Notes: a model not told the origin generated them from the sequence alone. Shown: positions 1-9,427, counted from the stretch's first letter. The stretch is 64,000 bases of DNA from Natranaerobius trueperi (GCF_002216005.1 NZ_NIQC01000010.1:1-64000); one strand, 5' to 3'. Translations and numbers: made by a program.

Positions 1-42
1 CTAATCCGTAGGCCGGAGGTTCGAATCCTCCCAGGCGCGCCA
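1..42 (+). tRNA. tRNA-Arg (anticodon NCT), 3' part only
   Basis: The window opens inside a tRNA. A T arm (GGAGG, TTCGAAT loop, CCTCC at 15-31), the 3' acceptor strand 32-38, discriminator G39 and an encoded CCA at 40-42 are visible. Counting back through a 5-nt variable loop puts C at anticodon position 35 and T at 36. With a short variable loop this means Arg (TCT or CCT) rather than Ser. The first anticodon base is outside the window. Confidence 0.8.
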
Positions 43-47
43 TATAT

Positions 48-126
48 GGTGGGTGTAGCTCAGCTCGGTTAGAGCACCAGATTGTGGCTCTGGGGGCCGT
101 GGGTTCAAATCCCATCACTCACCCCA
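48..126 (+). tRNA. tRNA-His (GTG)
   Basis: Full cloverleaf with acceptor GTGGGTG/CACTCAC, anticodon GTG and encoded CCA. The extra G at 48 can pair with discriminator C123, the identity element of tRNA-His, so the start is placed at 48. Confidence 0.93.
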
Positions 127-145
127 TAAAACTGAATTATGTTGG

Positions 146-222
146 GCGCCCGTAGCTCAACTGGATAGAGTAACAGACTTCGAATCTGGGGGTTGCAGGT
201 TCGAGTCCTGCCGGGCGCGCCA
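146..222 (+). tRNA. tRNA-Arg (TCG)
   Basis: Acceptor GCGCCCG/CGGGCGC, discriminator G and encoded CCA. The anticodon loop CTTCGAA gives TCG, reading Arg CGA. The top pair of the anticodon stem is an A-G mismatch. Confidence 0.9.
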
Positions 223-240
223 TAGAATTAAATTAATTAT

Positions 241-315
241 TGGGGCGTAGCCAAGTGGTAAGGCACGGGGTTTTGGTCTCCGCACGCGCAGGTTCGAACC
301 CTGCCGCCCCAGCCA
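241..315 (+). tRNA. tRNA-Gln (TTG)
   Basis: Acceptor TGGGGCG/CGCCCCA, anticodon loop TTTTGGT with anticodon TTG, discriminator G and encoded CCA. Confidence 0.93.
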
Positions 316-322
316 ATAATTA

Positions 323-398
323 GAGCCATTAGCTCAGCTGGAAGAGCACCTGACTTTTAATCAGGGTGTCGGAGGTTCGAGTCCTCCATGGCTCACCA
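323..398 (+). tRNA. tRNA-Lys (TTT)
   Basis: Acceptor GAGCCAT/ATGGCTC, anticodon TTT in the loop CTTTTAA, discriminator A and encoded CCA. Confidence 0.94.
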
Positions 399-404
399 AA
401 ATGT

Positions 405-489
405 GCGAGGGTGGTGGAATTGGCAGACACGCTAGACTTAGGATCTAGTGGGTTTTCCCGTGTGGGTTCGAATCCCACCCCTCGCACCA
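405..489 (+). tRNA. tRNA-Leu (TAG)
   Basis: Class II tRNA with a long variable arm. Acceptor GCGAGGG/CCCTCGC, anticodon stem CTAGA/TCTAG with anticodon TAG, discriminator A486 and encoded CCA. It reads CUA, so it is not the tRNA matched by the CUC specifier of the leuS T-box at 48038. Confidence 0.94.
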
Positions 490-496
490 TCAATAT

Positions 497-571
497 GCGG
501 GAGTAGCTCAGCGGTAGAGCGCCGCCTTGCCAAGGCGGAGGTCGCGGGTTCGAAACCCGTTTCCCGCTCCA
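497..571 (+). tRNA. tRNA-Gly (GCC)
   Basis: Acceptor GCGGGAG paired to the TTCCCGC strand, anticodon GCC in the loop TTGCCAA, and encoded CCA. It is the last tRNA of the cluster and a terminator follows. Confidence 0.94.
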
Positions 572-580
572 ATTAAAATC

Positions 581-603
581 ACCGCCAAAATAGGCGGTTT
601 TTT
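581..603 (+). terminator. Intrinsic terminator of the tRNA cluster
   Basis: ACCGCC and GGCGGT form a 6-bp stem around an AAAATA loop, followed by a run of T. Confidence 0.85.
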
Positions 604-663
604 ATATTGTTTTTTTTTATGTATTAAATAAAATAAATTATTAAAATCAGTAATTAAAGTTAT

Positions 664-691
664 TTGTCACAATATACTATTATGTTATAAT
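664..691 (+). promoter_or_regulatory. Sigma-A-type promoter of tig
   Basis: TTGTCA (664-669), a 16-nt spacer and TATAAT (686-691), with a TG one base before the -10 box (extended -10). It lies about 70 nt upstream of the trigger factor start, in the only gap between the tRNA terminator and tig. Confidence 0.7.
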
Positions 692-759
692 ATTGTAGTA
701 TCCTGAGAAAATTTTCGAACGTAGAATACATACAATCAATATGAAGGAGGAAGGAATAA

Positions 760-2088
760 ATGGAAAGTACTTGGGAAAGGATAGACGAAAACAAAGTTAA
801 ACTTACTATTGAAGTGGACGAGGATAGAGTTGAAGATTCTCTAGATAAAGCTTACAAAAAAGTTGTAAAAAAGGTAGAATTACCTGGGTTTAGAAAAGGG
901 AAAGTACCTAGAAAAATTTTAGAAAATAGGTTTGGCCCTGAAGTATTATATGAAGATGCTTTAGAAATACTAGTTCCAGAAGCTTACCAAGAAGCAATAG
1001 AAGAAAATGAAATAGAACCAGTGGCACAACCAGAGATTGATGTAGAACAAATGGAAAAAGGTGAGGTCCTAAAATTCACTGCTACTGTAGATGTAAAACC
1101 TGAGCCAAAGCTTGGTGAATATAAAGGGTTAGAGGTAGAAAAAGAAAAGATTGAAATTAGTGAACAACAAGTAGAAGATGAGCTTAAACGTTTACAAGAA
1201 CAACACGCTGAGTATGAACAAATTGAAGATGGAGAAGCTGAAAATGGAGATAGATTAGTTATTGATTTCAAGGGTTATGTTGATGGTGAACCTTTAGAAG
1301 GTGGAGAAGCAGAAAATCATAACATTGAGATAGGATCTGATCAATTTATTCCTGGGTTCGAAGAACAATTAATTGGCACTAAACCAGGAGAAGAAAAAGA
1401 AGTAAATGTTACCTTCCCAGAAGAATATCCACAAGAGCAAATTAGTGGTAAAGATGCAGTCTTTAATGTTAAAGTAAAGGAAATTAAGAAGAAAAACTTG
1501 CTTTCTATTGATGATGAGCTTGCTAAAGATGTAAGTGATTTTGAATCTTTAGATGAATTAAAACAAGATATTAGCAATAGATTAGAACAAGAAGCAAAAG
1601 AAAAAGGTGAACAACAGGTTGAAGAACAAGTTGTAAGTAAAGCTGTTGAAAATGCAGAAGTTAATATCCCTGAACCTATGATTGACCAAGAACTTGATAC
1701 AATGCTAAAAGAATTTGAACAAAACTTATCTTATCAAGGGTTAGATTTAAACACATATTATAAAATGGCAAACACTGATGAAGATAGCTTAAAAGAACAA
1801 TTTAAAGATTCTGCAAAGAATAGAGTGAAGAGAAATCTTGTATTAGAAGCTATTAGAGATGAAGAAGGAATTACAGCAAGTGAAGAAGAAGTAGAAGAAG
1901 AGATTAAAAAAATTGCTGAGTCAGCAAACCAAGATCCAGAGCAGATAAAAGAATTTTTAGAGTTGCAAGGAAAAGTCTCTCAAGTAGAAGATCAAATAGC
2001 CACTAAAAAAGCGGTTGATTTATTGATAGATAATGCAGTTGTTACAGAAGTTGAAAAACAAGATACAGAAGAAAATGAAGCTGAATAA
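760..2088 (+). CDS. tig: Trigger factor (ribosome-associated chaperone and peptidyl-prolyl isomerase)
   Basis: Binds the ribosomal exit tunnel and holds nascent chains while they fold. The 442-residue length is normal for the family. The N-terminal ribosome-binding signature GFRKGKVP is at about residues 43-50. An FKBP-like isomerase domain follows at about 155-245 (NGDRLVIDFKGYVDG to FNVKVKEI), then the helical C-terminal chaperone domain. The ATG start has a GGAGG-type site 8-10 nt upstream. It is the first gene of a tig-clpP-clpX block, an arrangement common in bacteria. The protein is very acidic, as are many others in this window. Confidence 0.97.
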   Translation: MESTWERIDENKVKLTIEVDEDRVEDSLDKAYKKVVKKVELPGFRKGKVPRKILENRFGPEVLYEDALEILVPEAYQEAIEENEIEPVAQPEIDVEQMEKGEVLKFTATVDVKPEPKLGEYKGLEVEKEKIEISEQQVEDELKRLQEQHAEYEQIEDGEAENGDRLVIDFKGYVDGEPLEGGEAENHNIEIGSDQFIPGFEEQLIGTKPGEEKEVNVTFPEEYPQEQISGKDAVFNVKVKEIKKKNLLSIDDELAKDVSDFESLDELKQDISNRLEQEAKEKGEQQVEEQVVSKAVENAEVNIPEPMIDQELDTMLKEFEQNLSYQGLDLNTYYKMANTDEDSLKEQFKDSAKNRVKRNLVLEAIRDEEGITASEEEVEEEIKKIAESANQDPEQIKEFLELQGKVSQVEDQIATKKAVDLLIDNAVVTEVEKQDTEENEAE

Positions 2089-2161
2089 GTTATTAGTGAG
2101 TAAAAAATAGGAGACCATATTGATTAAGTGTGTTATTATATAATATAAAGGGGGTTTTAGT

Positions 2162-2761
2162 ATGAATTTAGTTCCCATGGTAATTGAACAGACTAATCGC
2201 GGGGAACGCTCCTACGATATTTATTCAAGACTATTGAAAGATAGAATTATTTTTATTGGAACAGCTATTGATGATACTATTGCCAATTCAGTAATTGCTC
2301 AAATGTTATTTTTAGAATCTGAAGACCCTGAAAAAGACATACACTTGTATATAAACAGTCCGGGAGGACACGTACATGCAGGTTTAGCAATTTATGATAC
2401 TATGCAGTATATCAGATCAGATGTTTCAACAATTTGTGTAGGTATGGCTGCGAGTATGGGAGCAGTATTACTTACTGCAGGAACTAATGGAAAGCGTTTT
2501 GCTTTACCAAATTCACGTATTATGCTCCATCAACCTATGGGAGGAGCTCAAGGGCAAGCTACAGATATTGAAATTCATGCAAAAGAAATCATGAAGACTA
2601 AAGAAAGATTAAATAATATCCTAACTTACCATACTGGTCAACCTGTTGACCAAATAAGAAAGGATACTGACAGAGATTTCTTTATGTCAAGTGAAGAAGC
2701 TAAAGATTATGGAGTAATTGATGAGATACTAGAAAGACCTCCCAAGTCTAAATCTGAGTAA
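2162..2761 (+). CDS. clpP: ATP-dependent Clp protease proteolytic subunit
   Basis: Serine peptidase (family S14) that forms the double-ring chamber fed by ClpX or ClpC. The catalytic triad is visible as Ser98 in GMAASMGAV, His123 in MLHQPMGG and Asp172. The oxyanion-region glycines are in INSPGGHV. At 199 residues it is full length. It lies between tig and clpX on the same strand, 23 bp before clpX, and is probably co-transcribed with it. Confidence 0.98.
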   Translation: MNLVPMVIEQTNRGERSYDIYSRLLKDRIIFIGTAIDDTIANSVIAQMLFLESEDPEKDIHLYINSPGGHVHAGLAIYDTMQYIRSDVSTICVGMAASMGAVLLTAGTNGKRFALPNSRIMLHQPMGGAQGQATDIEIHAKEIMKTKERLNNILTYHTGQPVDQIRKDTDRDFFMSSEEAKDYGVIDEILERPPKSKSE

Positions 2762-2784
2762 GGTTTTTTAGAGAGGTGATTTGA

Positions 2785-4053
2785 TTGTTTAAATTAAATG
2801 ATGAAAAGGGCAAACTAAAGTGTTCCTTTTGTGGTAAAACGCAAGAACAAGTGAAAAAGTTAGTTGCTGGCCCTGGTGTTTACATTTGTGATGAGTGTAT
2901 TGAACTATGTAACGAAATTGTTGAAGAAGAGTTAACTGATGATAATGGTGATTTCAGCATTTCTGAAATTCCAAAACCTAAGGAAATCTATGACATTCTA
3001 AATGACTATATAATTGGACAGGATGACGCAAAAAGAGCGCTTTCTGTAGCTGTTTATAATCATTACAAGCGTGTTAACGATGAAGCTAAAAAGAACGACG
3101 AGGTAGATATTCAGAAAAGTAATATCTTGTTACTAGGGCCTACAGGGGTAGGTAAAACCTTGCTCGCACAAACACTTGCAAAGATTTTAAATGTTCCATT
3201 TGCAATGGCAGATGCAACATCTTTAACTGAAGCTGGATATGTTGGAGAAGATGTTGAAAATATTTTATTAAAACTAATCCAGGCTGCAGATTATGATGTT
3301 GAAAAAGCTCAAAAAGGTATAGTGTATATTGACGAGATTGATAAAGTTGCAAGAAAAACTGATAATCCATCTATTACAAGAGATGTATCAGGCGAAGGGG
3401 TGCAGCAAGCATTACTTCGTATTTTAGAAGGTACTAAAGCAAGTGTTCCACCTCAAGGTGGTAGAAAACATCCACATCAAGAGTTTATACAGATAGATAC
3501 TACTAATATATTATTTATCTGTGGTGGAGCTTTTGATGGCATAGAAAAAGTAATTCAAAATCGAATTGGTAAAAAAGGACTTGGGTTTGGTGCAGAGGTT
3601 AGAAGTAAAAAAGATGATGACATTGGTGAAATTCTTTCTAACGTCTTACCACAAGATCTCTTGAAGTTTGGTTTGATTCCTGAATTCGTTGGAAGAATTC
3701 CTGTGATTTCTTCTTTAGATGCCTTAGATGAAGATGCACTAGTAAGAATTCTAGAGGAGCCTAAGAACGCTTTAATTAAACAGTATCAAAAGTTGTTTGA
3801 GTTAGATGGTATTGATTTAGAGTTTAAAGAAGAAGCACTTAGAGCTGTAGCAAGAGAAGCAATCAATAGAAATACTGGTGCACGGGGACTAAGGGCTATA
3901 ATTGAAGAGAATTTAAATGATATTATGTATGAGTTACCATCAACGGATAATGTAGATAAATGTGTAATAACAAAAGAGGTTATAGATGACGGTGAGGACC
4001 CAGTTACTGTGAAAAATGAGAATGGTAAAGAAAACAAACATGAATCTGCTTAA
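2785..4053 (+). CDS. clpX: ClpX, AAA+ unfoldase of the ClpXP protease
   Basis: Unfolds tagged proteins and threads them into ClpP. The N-terminal zinc-binding domain has Cys13, 16, 35 and 38. Walker A GPTGVGKT is at 118-125, Walker B (VYIDEID) at about 180-186, and an Arg sensor lies in [10 protein letters not shown]. The ClpP-docking tripeptide of the IGF loop reads LGF (266-268). The start is TTG at 2785, behind GAGAGGTGA; the first residues [17 protein letters not shown] match the usual ClpX start. A terminator follows. Confidence 0.98.
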   Translation: MFKLNDEKGKLKCSFCGKTQEQVKKLVAGPGVYICDECIELCNEIVEEELTDDNGDFSISEIPKPKEIYDILNDYIIGQDDAKRALSVAVYNHYKRVNDEAKKNDEVDIQKSNILLLGPTGVGKTLLAQTLAKILNVPFAMADATSLTEAGYVGEDVENILLKLIQAADYDVEKAQKGIVYIDEIDKVARKTDNPSITRDVSGEGVQQALLRILEGTKASVPPQGGRKHPHQEFIQIDTTNILFICGGAFDGIEKVIQNRIGKKGLGFGAEVRSKKDDDIGEILSNVLPQDLLKFGLIPEFVGRIPVISSLDALDEDALVRILEEPKNALIKQYQKLFELDGIDLEFKEEALRAVAREAINRNTGARGLRAIIEENLNDIMYELPSTDNVDKCVITKEVIDDGEDPVTVKNENGKENKHESA

Positions 4054-4060
4054 ACAAAGA

Positions 4061-4097
4061 AGACCTAATGCTTAAAAAAGCATTAGGTCTTTTTTTT
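4061..4097 (+). terminator. Intrinsic terminator after clpX
   Basis: A 13-bp inverted repeat (AGACCTAATGCTT and its complement), a 4-nt loop and a run of T. Confidence 0.92.
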
Positions 4098-4189
4098 ATG
4101 AAATAGTTTCTATCATTGAGAATAAATTCAAAATTAGTTCCGCATAATAGTATTAGGTTGTATTAAACGAGTTTTTGAGGGGGGATAGA

Positions 4190-5803
4190 ATGGGAAGTTT
4201 TGCTGGTATATTTGCAATGGTTCAATTCTTTTTTGCTGTAGTCATTGGTCTTTATTTTTGGAATCAATTAAGAAGTCAACAATCTAGTAAAGCTACAGTA
4301 GAGAAAGAATCACAAAAACAAATGGAAAAATTAAGGAAGATGCGTGAAATCTCTTTAACAGAACCTTTAGCAGAAAAAACAAGACCCCAAAACTTTTATG
4401 AGATAGTTGGTCAAAAAGAAGGCCTAAAAGCTCTGAGAGCAGCCCTGTGTGGTCCGAATCCACAACATGTTATAATTTATGGTCCACCTGGAATAGGTAA
4501 GACAGCTGCTGCTAGAGTTGTTTTAGAAGAAGCTAAAAAAAATGTGAGCTCTCCCTTTGATAGTAATTCAAAATTTGTGGAGCTTGATGCTACTACTGCT
4601 AGATTTGATGAACGAGGTATAGCTGATCCTCTGATTGGTACAGTTCATGACCCCATTTATCAAGGTGCAGGAGCTATGGGCGTACAAGGTATTCCTCAAC
4701 CAAAACCTGGGGCAGTCAGTAAAGCTCACGGTGGAGTTCTATTTTTAGATGAAATTGGTGAATTGCATCATATTCAAATGAATAAACTTTTGAAAGTTCT
4801 CGAGGATCGCAAAGTTTTTTTAGAAAGCTCTTATTATAGTTCTGAAAATCCTAATTGTCCACAATATATCCATGAAATTTTCCAAAAAGGCTTGCCAGCA
4901 GATTTCAGACTAATAGGAGCTACCACCAAAGGTCCAGAAAGTATTCCTCAAGCTATTAGAAGTCGCTGTGTTGAAGTTTTTTTTAAAGGCTTAACCCCTA
5001 AAGAATTAGAGAATATTGCACAAAACGCTATTAATCGGATAGGATTTGAGATTGAAGATGGTGCTTTAGATATAGTTAGGAAATATGCAAGTAATGGTCG
5101 TGAAGCTGTTAATTTAGTTCAAATAGCGGCAGGTTTAGCTCTTACAGAAGAACGCAAATCTCTAACACAAAAAGATTTAGAATGGGTGATTAATACTAGC
5201 CAAATTTCACCTAGACCTGATAAACTAGTTCCTGAACAATCACAGGTTGGATTAGCTAATGCATTAGCTGTTCTTGGTCCAAGTCATGGAACACTACTAG
5301 AAATTGAGGTAACTTCCTTTCCAACAAAAACAGGTCAAGGTGATATTAATGTTACTGGTTTGGTTGAAGAGGAAGAAATGGGAAGTGCTAGTAGAGTAGT
5401 AAGAAGAAAAAGTATGGCTAAAGGATCTGTTGATAACGTCCTAACAGTGTTAAAACATTATATGGAGGTAAATCCAAAAGATTATGAGATTCACATTAAT
5501 TTTCCTGGAGCAATCCCAATAGATGGTCCATCGGCGGGAGTGGCTATAGCCACTGCAATTTATTCTTCTTTAACAGATAAGCCAATAGATCATAAAGTGG
5601 CTATGACTGGTGAAGTTTCAATAAGGGGTGATGTAAAGCCTGTCGGAGGTGTAGCAACAAAAATAGATGCTGCTAAAGAAGCAAAAGCAAGTAAAGTGTT
5701 AATTCCTAAAGACAATTATCAAAAAACTTTTGAGGATGATGAAGAATTAGAAGTAATACCAGTTTCGACTTTAGATGAAGTTATAGAACAGGTTACACTC
5801 TAA
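4190..5803 (+). CDS. lonB: LonB-type ATP-dependent serine protease, membrane-anchored
   Basis: Matches the Bacillus LonB type, a Lon relative active in the forespore. An N-terminal membrane helix (FAMVQFFFAVVIGLYFW) is followed by an AAA+ module with Walker A GPPGIGKTAA and Walker B VLFLDEIGEL. The Lon protease domain has its Ser in PIDGPSAGVA and its Lys in the VGGVATKIDAAKEA region, giving the Ser-Lys dyad. Start chosen: the ATG at 4190, 537 codons, with GAGGGGGGA just upstream; a TTG at 4175 lies too far upstream and would absorb that site. It stands alone between two terminators, directly downstream of clpX as in Bacillus. Confidence 0.94.
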   Translation: MGSFAGIFAMVQFFFAVVIGLYFWNQLRSQQSSKATVEKESQKQMEKLRKMREISLTEPLAEKTRPQNFYEIVGQKEGLKALRAALCGPNPQHVIIYGPPGIGKTAAARVVLEEAKKNVSSPFDSNSKFVELDATTARFDERGIADPLIGTVHDPIYQGAGAMGVQGIPQPKPGAVSKAHGGVLFLDEIGELHHIQMNKLLKVLEDRKVFLESSYYSSENPNCPQYIHEIFQKGLPADFRLIGATTKGPESIPQAIRSRCVEVFFKGLTPKELENIAQNAINRIGFEIEDGALDIVRKYASNGREAVNLVQIAAGLALTEERKSLTQKDLEWVINTSQISPRPDKLVPEQSQVGLANALAVLGPSHGTLLEIEVTSFPTKTGQGDINVTGLVEEEEMGSASRVVRRKSMAKGSVDNVLTVLKHYMEVNPKDYEIHINFPGAIPIDGPSAGVAIATAIYSSLTDKPIDHKVAMTGEVSIRGDVKPVGGVATKIDAAKEAKASKVLIPKDNYQKTFEDDEELEVIPVSTLDEVIEQVTL

Positions 5804-5837
5804 CCTACACCGAAAAAATTCACGGTGTAGGTTTTTT
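5804..5837 (+). terminator. Intrinsic terminator after lonB
   Basis: CCTACACCG and CGGTGTAGG form a 9-bp stem followed by TTTTTT. Confidence 0.92.
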
Positions 5838-5885
5838 ATATGATAGAATAAGTAATGTACATGAAATTATAATGGAGGTGCTATT

Positions 5886-6467
5886 ATGAAGATAGAACAA
5901 GCTGAATATGTTACTAGTGCTTATTTACCCTCTCAAATCCCTGAGGAAAAGTTTCCAGAGATATCGTTTATCGGGAGGTCGAATGTAGGTAAATCATCAC
6001 TTATAAATACTTTAGTTACTAGAAATAACTTAGCTCACATTAGTAAAAAGCCTGGTAAGACAAGAACGATAAATTATTTTTTGATAAATGATGATTTGTA
6101 TTTTGTTGATTTACCTGGGTATGGTTTTGCTAAAGTATCAAAAAAGATGAAAAAGGATTGGGAAGAACTAATAACTACTTATTTAACTGACCGTAAAAGT
6201 TTACGTGTATCTGTTTTACTTTTAGATGCAAGACATGGTCCTACAACAGATGATATTAACATGTTAGACTTTTTATTAGAGTTTAAAAGACCAGTAATAT
6301 TAGTTGCGACGAAAATTGATAAAGTAAAAAATCAACAGCGTAATAAAAGATTGAAAGAAATGCGTAAAATGTTAGATATAGGCGAAGATGATCTTTTGAT
6401 ACCTTTTTCAAGTACAACTGGAGAAGGTAAACAGGAGTTTTTAGAAATAATTGAAGATGTTCTTTAG
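5886..6467 (+). CDS. engB: EngB/YsxC/YihA GTPase (ribosome assembly)
   Basis: Small GTPase needed for late assembly of the large ribosomal subunit. G1 is GRSNVGKSS at about 30-38, G3 is DLPGYG, and G4 is ATKIDK; a KPGKTRTIN switch region lies between G1 and G3. It is 193 residues long, normal for the family. The ATG follows GGAGGTG. It is 17 bp upstream of the helicase gene; lonB-engB adjacency is also seen in Bacillus. Confidence 0.96.
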   Translation: MKIEQAEYVTSAYLPSQIPEEKFPEISFIGRSNVGKSSLINTLVTRNNLAHISKKPGKTRTINYFLINDDLYFVDLPGYGFAKVSKKMKKDWEELITTYLTDRKSLRVSVLLLDARHGPTTDDINMLDFLLEFKRPVILVATKIDKVKNQQRNKRLKEMRKMLDIGEDDLLIPFSSTTGEGKQEFLEIIEDVL

Positions 6468-6484
6468 TATTTGAGGTGAATTAA

Positions 6485-8422
6485 ATGGGACAGGAAAAAC
6501 TCCAAAATATTTGGGCTTCTATGGAATCACAACTTGATGGGTTTGAAGCTAGAAAAGGACAGGTTGAAATGAGTGAAATAGTTTTAAACGCTCTTTCAGA
6601 TGCTAATCATTTAGTTGTGGAAGCTGGTACAGGAACTGGTAAATCACTTGGATATCTTATACCAGCTGTTAACTTTTCTGAAAATGGAAATAGAATCATA
6701 ATTTCAACAGCAACTATAGCTTTACAAGAACAATTAATAAAAAAGGATATTCCATTACTAGAACAAATAATAGGAAGAAAACTAGATGTAGAAATTATTA
6801 AAGGAAGAAGTAACTACTTATGTAAAGAAAAATTTTCTCAAAAGTTTGGACAAACTAGTTTAGATAATACTGGTGTACACAGAAATTTCGTTGAATGGGC
6901 AAGTGAAACTGAAACAGGGGATCGCCACGAAATTCAACCAGCTAAAGAGCTTTGGGACCTGATGGCTGCAAGTAGTGATACGTGTCTAGGTCAAAAATGT
7001 CCTCATTACAGTGATTGTTTTGTATTGATGTTAAAACGTAGAGCTGAATCTTCTGAAGTTTTAATTACTAATCATCATTTATTTTTCAGTGATTTAAAAT
7101 TAAGAGTAGACTCAGAGGGGAGTTTATCAGTATTTCCAAGCTATGAAGGTGTGATTTTTGATGAGGCTCACCATATCCCGGAAATAGCAACTAAGTCACT
7201 AGGACATGAACTAAACTATTCGCAAGTATTAAAACTATTAAAAGAAATAACTACTTACGTAAAGGGGAATATGGAAGGAAATGAAAAAATTGTGAGAGAA
7301 ACAGAAGAGACTTCCTACAAAGCTTTTCAGAGGTTAATAGATCATGGCAATAAGTTTGGTAAGAGTTTTTTATTACGAGAAATAGAATCGTTTGTATATC
7401 TAGAAGAATTTCGTTCTAAATTGGCTAAACTAACTAATCATATTGAAACTTTGTATATGGATGAATACAACGATCCTGAACGACCTAAGATGCTATACAA
7501 TAGAATTAATAAAACCAAACAAGCTTTAGATTTAATCCTAGACTTCGAGGAAGAAGATTACGTTTCTTGGGTAGAAACAAAATATTCTAATAACCAAGTG
7601 GTAGATCTAAAAATGGCAACTAATCCTGTGTCAGTAAGTGACCAACTTAAGAACTTTTTATTTGGGTATATAGATACAGTGATAATGACTTCAGCAACAT
7701 TATCAATTGAAGAAAACTTTTCTTATTTTAAAAAAAGGGTAGGTCTAACAGATGATACAATAACGTGTTCAATAAATTCACCATTTAACTATAAAGAGCA
7801 AGCTAGTATTTTTGTACCAAGAAATTTTCCTTTTCCACGAACAGATGAGTATGAAGAAAAACTTATAGAAGCTATACGTTATATGGTTACAAAAGTTGGT
7901 GGAAAAACATTAGTACTATTTACGAGTTATAGAATGATGAATTTAGCTTATGAAAAATTGAAAGATGATTTACCATATGAACTTTTATGTCAGAATATAC
8001 AGCCTAAAGCTGAAATTCTTGAAACCTTTAAAACGAATTTTAGTTCAGTATTATTTGCGACAAATAGTTTTAGAGAAGGGATCGATGTTCCAGGCTCTTC
8101 ATTACAAGTTGTAATAATGGATAAGATTCCTTTCTCAGTACCTGATGAACCTTTAGTAAAGGCTAGGATGGAGAGATTAAATAAAGAAGGAAAAAGTAGT
8201 TTTATGACATACAGTGTACCAGAAGCTGTATTAGCAGTTAAACAAGGGTTTGGTCGTTTAATTAGAAATAAATCAGATTCAGGAATATTTATACTTTTAG
8301 ATGTCAGAGTGCACAGAAAACCTTATGGAAAATATTTTTTCAATTCTTTACCAGATGCTCGTTTTATAAAAACTTGGAAAGAGTTAGAAAATAAATTACA
8401 TGAATTAGCTAATCCCTCTTGA
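6485..8422 (+). CDS. DinG/XPD-like superfamily 2 DNA helicase with Fe-S cysteines
   Basis: ATP-dependent 5'-3' helicase of the Rad3/DinG family, 645 residues. Walker A AGTGTGKS is at 47-54 and DEAH at 226-229. Motif VI-like QGFGRLIR is near the C terminus. Cys113, 167, 172 and 178 are spaced like the 4Fe-4S site of XPD/DinG. The N-terminal exonuclease domain of the Bacillus DinG type is absent. The TGA stop is embedded in the -35 box of the next promoter. Its substrate cannot be read from sequence; repair or recombination is likely. Confidence 0.88.
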   Translation: MGQEKLQNIWASMESQLDGFEARKGQVEMSEIVLNALSDANHLVVEAGTGTGKSLGYLIPAVNFSENGNRIIISTATIALQEQLIKKDIPLLEQIIGRKLDVEIIKGRSNYLCKEKFSQKFGQTSLDNTGVHRNFVEWASETETGDRHEIQPAKELWDLMAASSDTCLGQKCPHYSDCFVLMLKRRAESSEVLITNHHLFFSDLKLRVDSEGSLSVFPSYEGVIFDEAHHIPEIATKSLGHELNYSQVLKLLKEITTYVKGNMEGNEKIVRETEETSYKAFQRLIDHGNKFGKSFLLREIESFVYLEEFRSKLAKLTNHIETLYMDEYNDPERPKMLYNRINKTKQALDLILDFEEEDYVSWVETKYSNNQVVDLKMATNPVSVSDQLKNFLFGYIDTVIMTSATLSIEENFSYFKKRVGLTDDTITCSINSPFNYKEQASIFVPRNFPFPRTDEYEEKLIEAIRYMVTKVGGKTLVLFTSYRMMNLAYEKLKDDLPYELLCQNIQPKAEILETFKTNFSSVLFATNSFREGIDVPGSSLQVVIMDKIPFSVPDEPLVKARMERLNKEGKSSFMTYSVPEAVLAVKQGFGRLIRNKSDSGIFILLDVRVHRKPYGKYFFNSLPDARFIKTWKELENKLHELANPS

Positions 8423-8447
8423 CATACAAGAGGGATTAAATTATATT
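8419..8447 (+). promoter_or_regulatory. Promoter overlapping the helicase stop codon
   Basis: TTGACA (8419-8424), a 17-nt spacer and TATATT (8442-8447). The TGA of the helicase gene is inside the TTGACA box. It would drive the Cys-rich gene and rubrerythrin. An inverted repeat AATCCCTCTT/AAGAGGGATT (8411-8437) overlaps the -35 box but has no T run, so it is not a normal terminator. Confidence 0.6.
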
Positions 8448-8504
8448 ATGTATATATTGTTTGTTGATAATTATAACTAATATTAACAAAAGGAGAGGAA
8501 AAGT

Positions 8505-8939
8505 ATGTTTGAATCATTGAACTTTGTGAAAGTATATAAAAAAGTAGATAAATGTTGCTTAGGTAAGGGTGTATGTAATCATTGCAAAGGAAATGAATGT
8601 TTAGTTGGATTTTCGAAAAACATAATAATTAATGCTATGGAAAATGATGAATTTTATGTTGATGATGGTGTAGATAAAATACCTACATATGATTTAAAAG
8701 GTTATGAAAAAGAAGATGTGATAGAAGCTGTAGGGCAAATTTTAAAACAGTGTAAAAACTGTAAATTATATCATGATGAAGAGTGTATCGTTAATGTGAC
8801 TAGATCAGCATTAGAACATATATTGACGGGAGATAACTTTGAATATAAGGGAAGTGCTTTTGTATATCTAAATGATATAAAAAATGTTGATCCAGAGCTT
8901 GGAGATGCTCTTTTTAAAACATATATGAAAGAAAACTAA
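8505..8939 (+). CDS. Cys-rich protein of unknown function (probable metal or Fe-S binding)
   Basis: Not recognised as a named family. The 144 residues carry two Cys clusters: Cys17, 18, 24, 27 and 32 near the N terminus and Cys83, 86 and 94 in the middle, which suggests a metal or iron-sulfur site. No membrane segment or signal peptide is seen. A strong Shine-Dalgarno sequence (AAAGGAGAGG) precedes the ATG. It is followed after 23 bp by a rubrerythrin-like gene and both follow one promoter, so a redox or oxidative-stress role is a reasonable guess. Confidence 0.8.
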   Translation: MFESLNFVKVYKKVDKCCLGKGVCNHCKGNECLVGFSKNIIINAMENDEFYVDDGVDKIPTYDLKGYEKEDVIEAVGQILKQCKNCKLYHDEECIVNVTRSALEHILTGDNFEYKGSAFVYLNDIKNVDPELGDALFKTYMKEN

Positions 8940-8962
8940 TCAAAAAATTAGGAGGTATTTAA

Positions 8963-9394
8963 ATGACTGAAAAGAGAAATTTAACAACTGAAAATGTGAT
9001 GGGTGAGGCTAAAGGCACAGAACTAGAAAGACCTATAAAACAAAACTTTCAAGGTGAAACACAAGAAGTTGGTTTATACCTTGCAATGGCACGTCAGGCT
9101 CAAAGAGAAGGATATGCTGAAATTGCAGAAGCACTAAAGAGAATTGCATGGGAAGAAGCAGAACACGCTGCAAGATTTGCTGAGTTAAACTCAATGATAA
9201 AAGAAAGTACCAAAGAAAATTTAAAAGAGATGTTAGATGGAGAAACATTTGCAAATGAAGGTAAAAAAGATGCAGCAAACAAAGCTAAAGACAATGATCT
9301 TACAGAAACTTTTACTTATTTTATTGAGTCATCTAAAGATGAAGCTCGCCATGCTAGAATGTTAGAAGGGTTACTTAACAAATATTTTGGATAA
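8963..9394 (+). CDS. Rubrerythrin-family diiron protein lacking the rubredoxin domain
   Basis: Ferritin-like four-helix protein; rubrerythrins reduce peroxide in anaerobes. The two helix pairs carry diiron ligands: Glu32/Glu35 in GETQEVG, EEAEH (Glu65, His68), Glu122 in IESS and EARH (Glu127, His130). At 143 residues it ends after the four-helix bundle. The C-terminal rubredoxin-like CxxC pair of classical rubrerythrin is missing, so an external electron donor is needed; the adjacent Cys-rich protein is a candidate by position only. An AGGAGG site precedes the ATG. Confidence 0.9.
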   Translation: MTEKRNLTTENVMGEAKGTELERPIKQNFQGETQEVGLYLAMARQAQREGYAEIAEALKRIAWEEAEHAARFAELNSMIKESTKENLKEMLDGETFANEGKKDAANKAKDNDLTETFTYFIESSKDEARHARMLEGLLNKYFG

Positions 9395-9398
9395 TTCC

Positions 9399-9427
9399 TT
9401 GACATCAATTTTGTAGATGTGTATCAT
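9399..9427 (+). promoter_or_regulatory. Promoter of the valS T-box leader
   Basis: TTGACA (9399-9404), a 17-nt spacer and TATCAT (9422-9427), just downstream of the rubrerythrin stop. Confidence 0.75.

Noticed and set aside
984-1271. Minus-strand open frame inside tig, and similar ones opposite clpX, lonB, rnfC, mreB, obg, leuS and others
   Set aside because: They lie fully opposite well-supported genes, have low-complexity Ser-, Leu- or His-rich translations and lack ribosome sites.
2120-2144. Promoter before clpP (TTGATT and TATAAT)
   Set aside because: The spacer is only 13 nt; clpP may be read through from tig or use a site I cannot define.
8411-8437. Terminator after the DinG-like gene
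   Set aside because: The inverted repeat is good but no T run follows, and it overlaps a better promoter reading.
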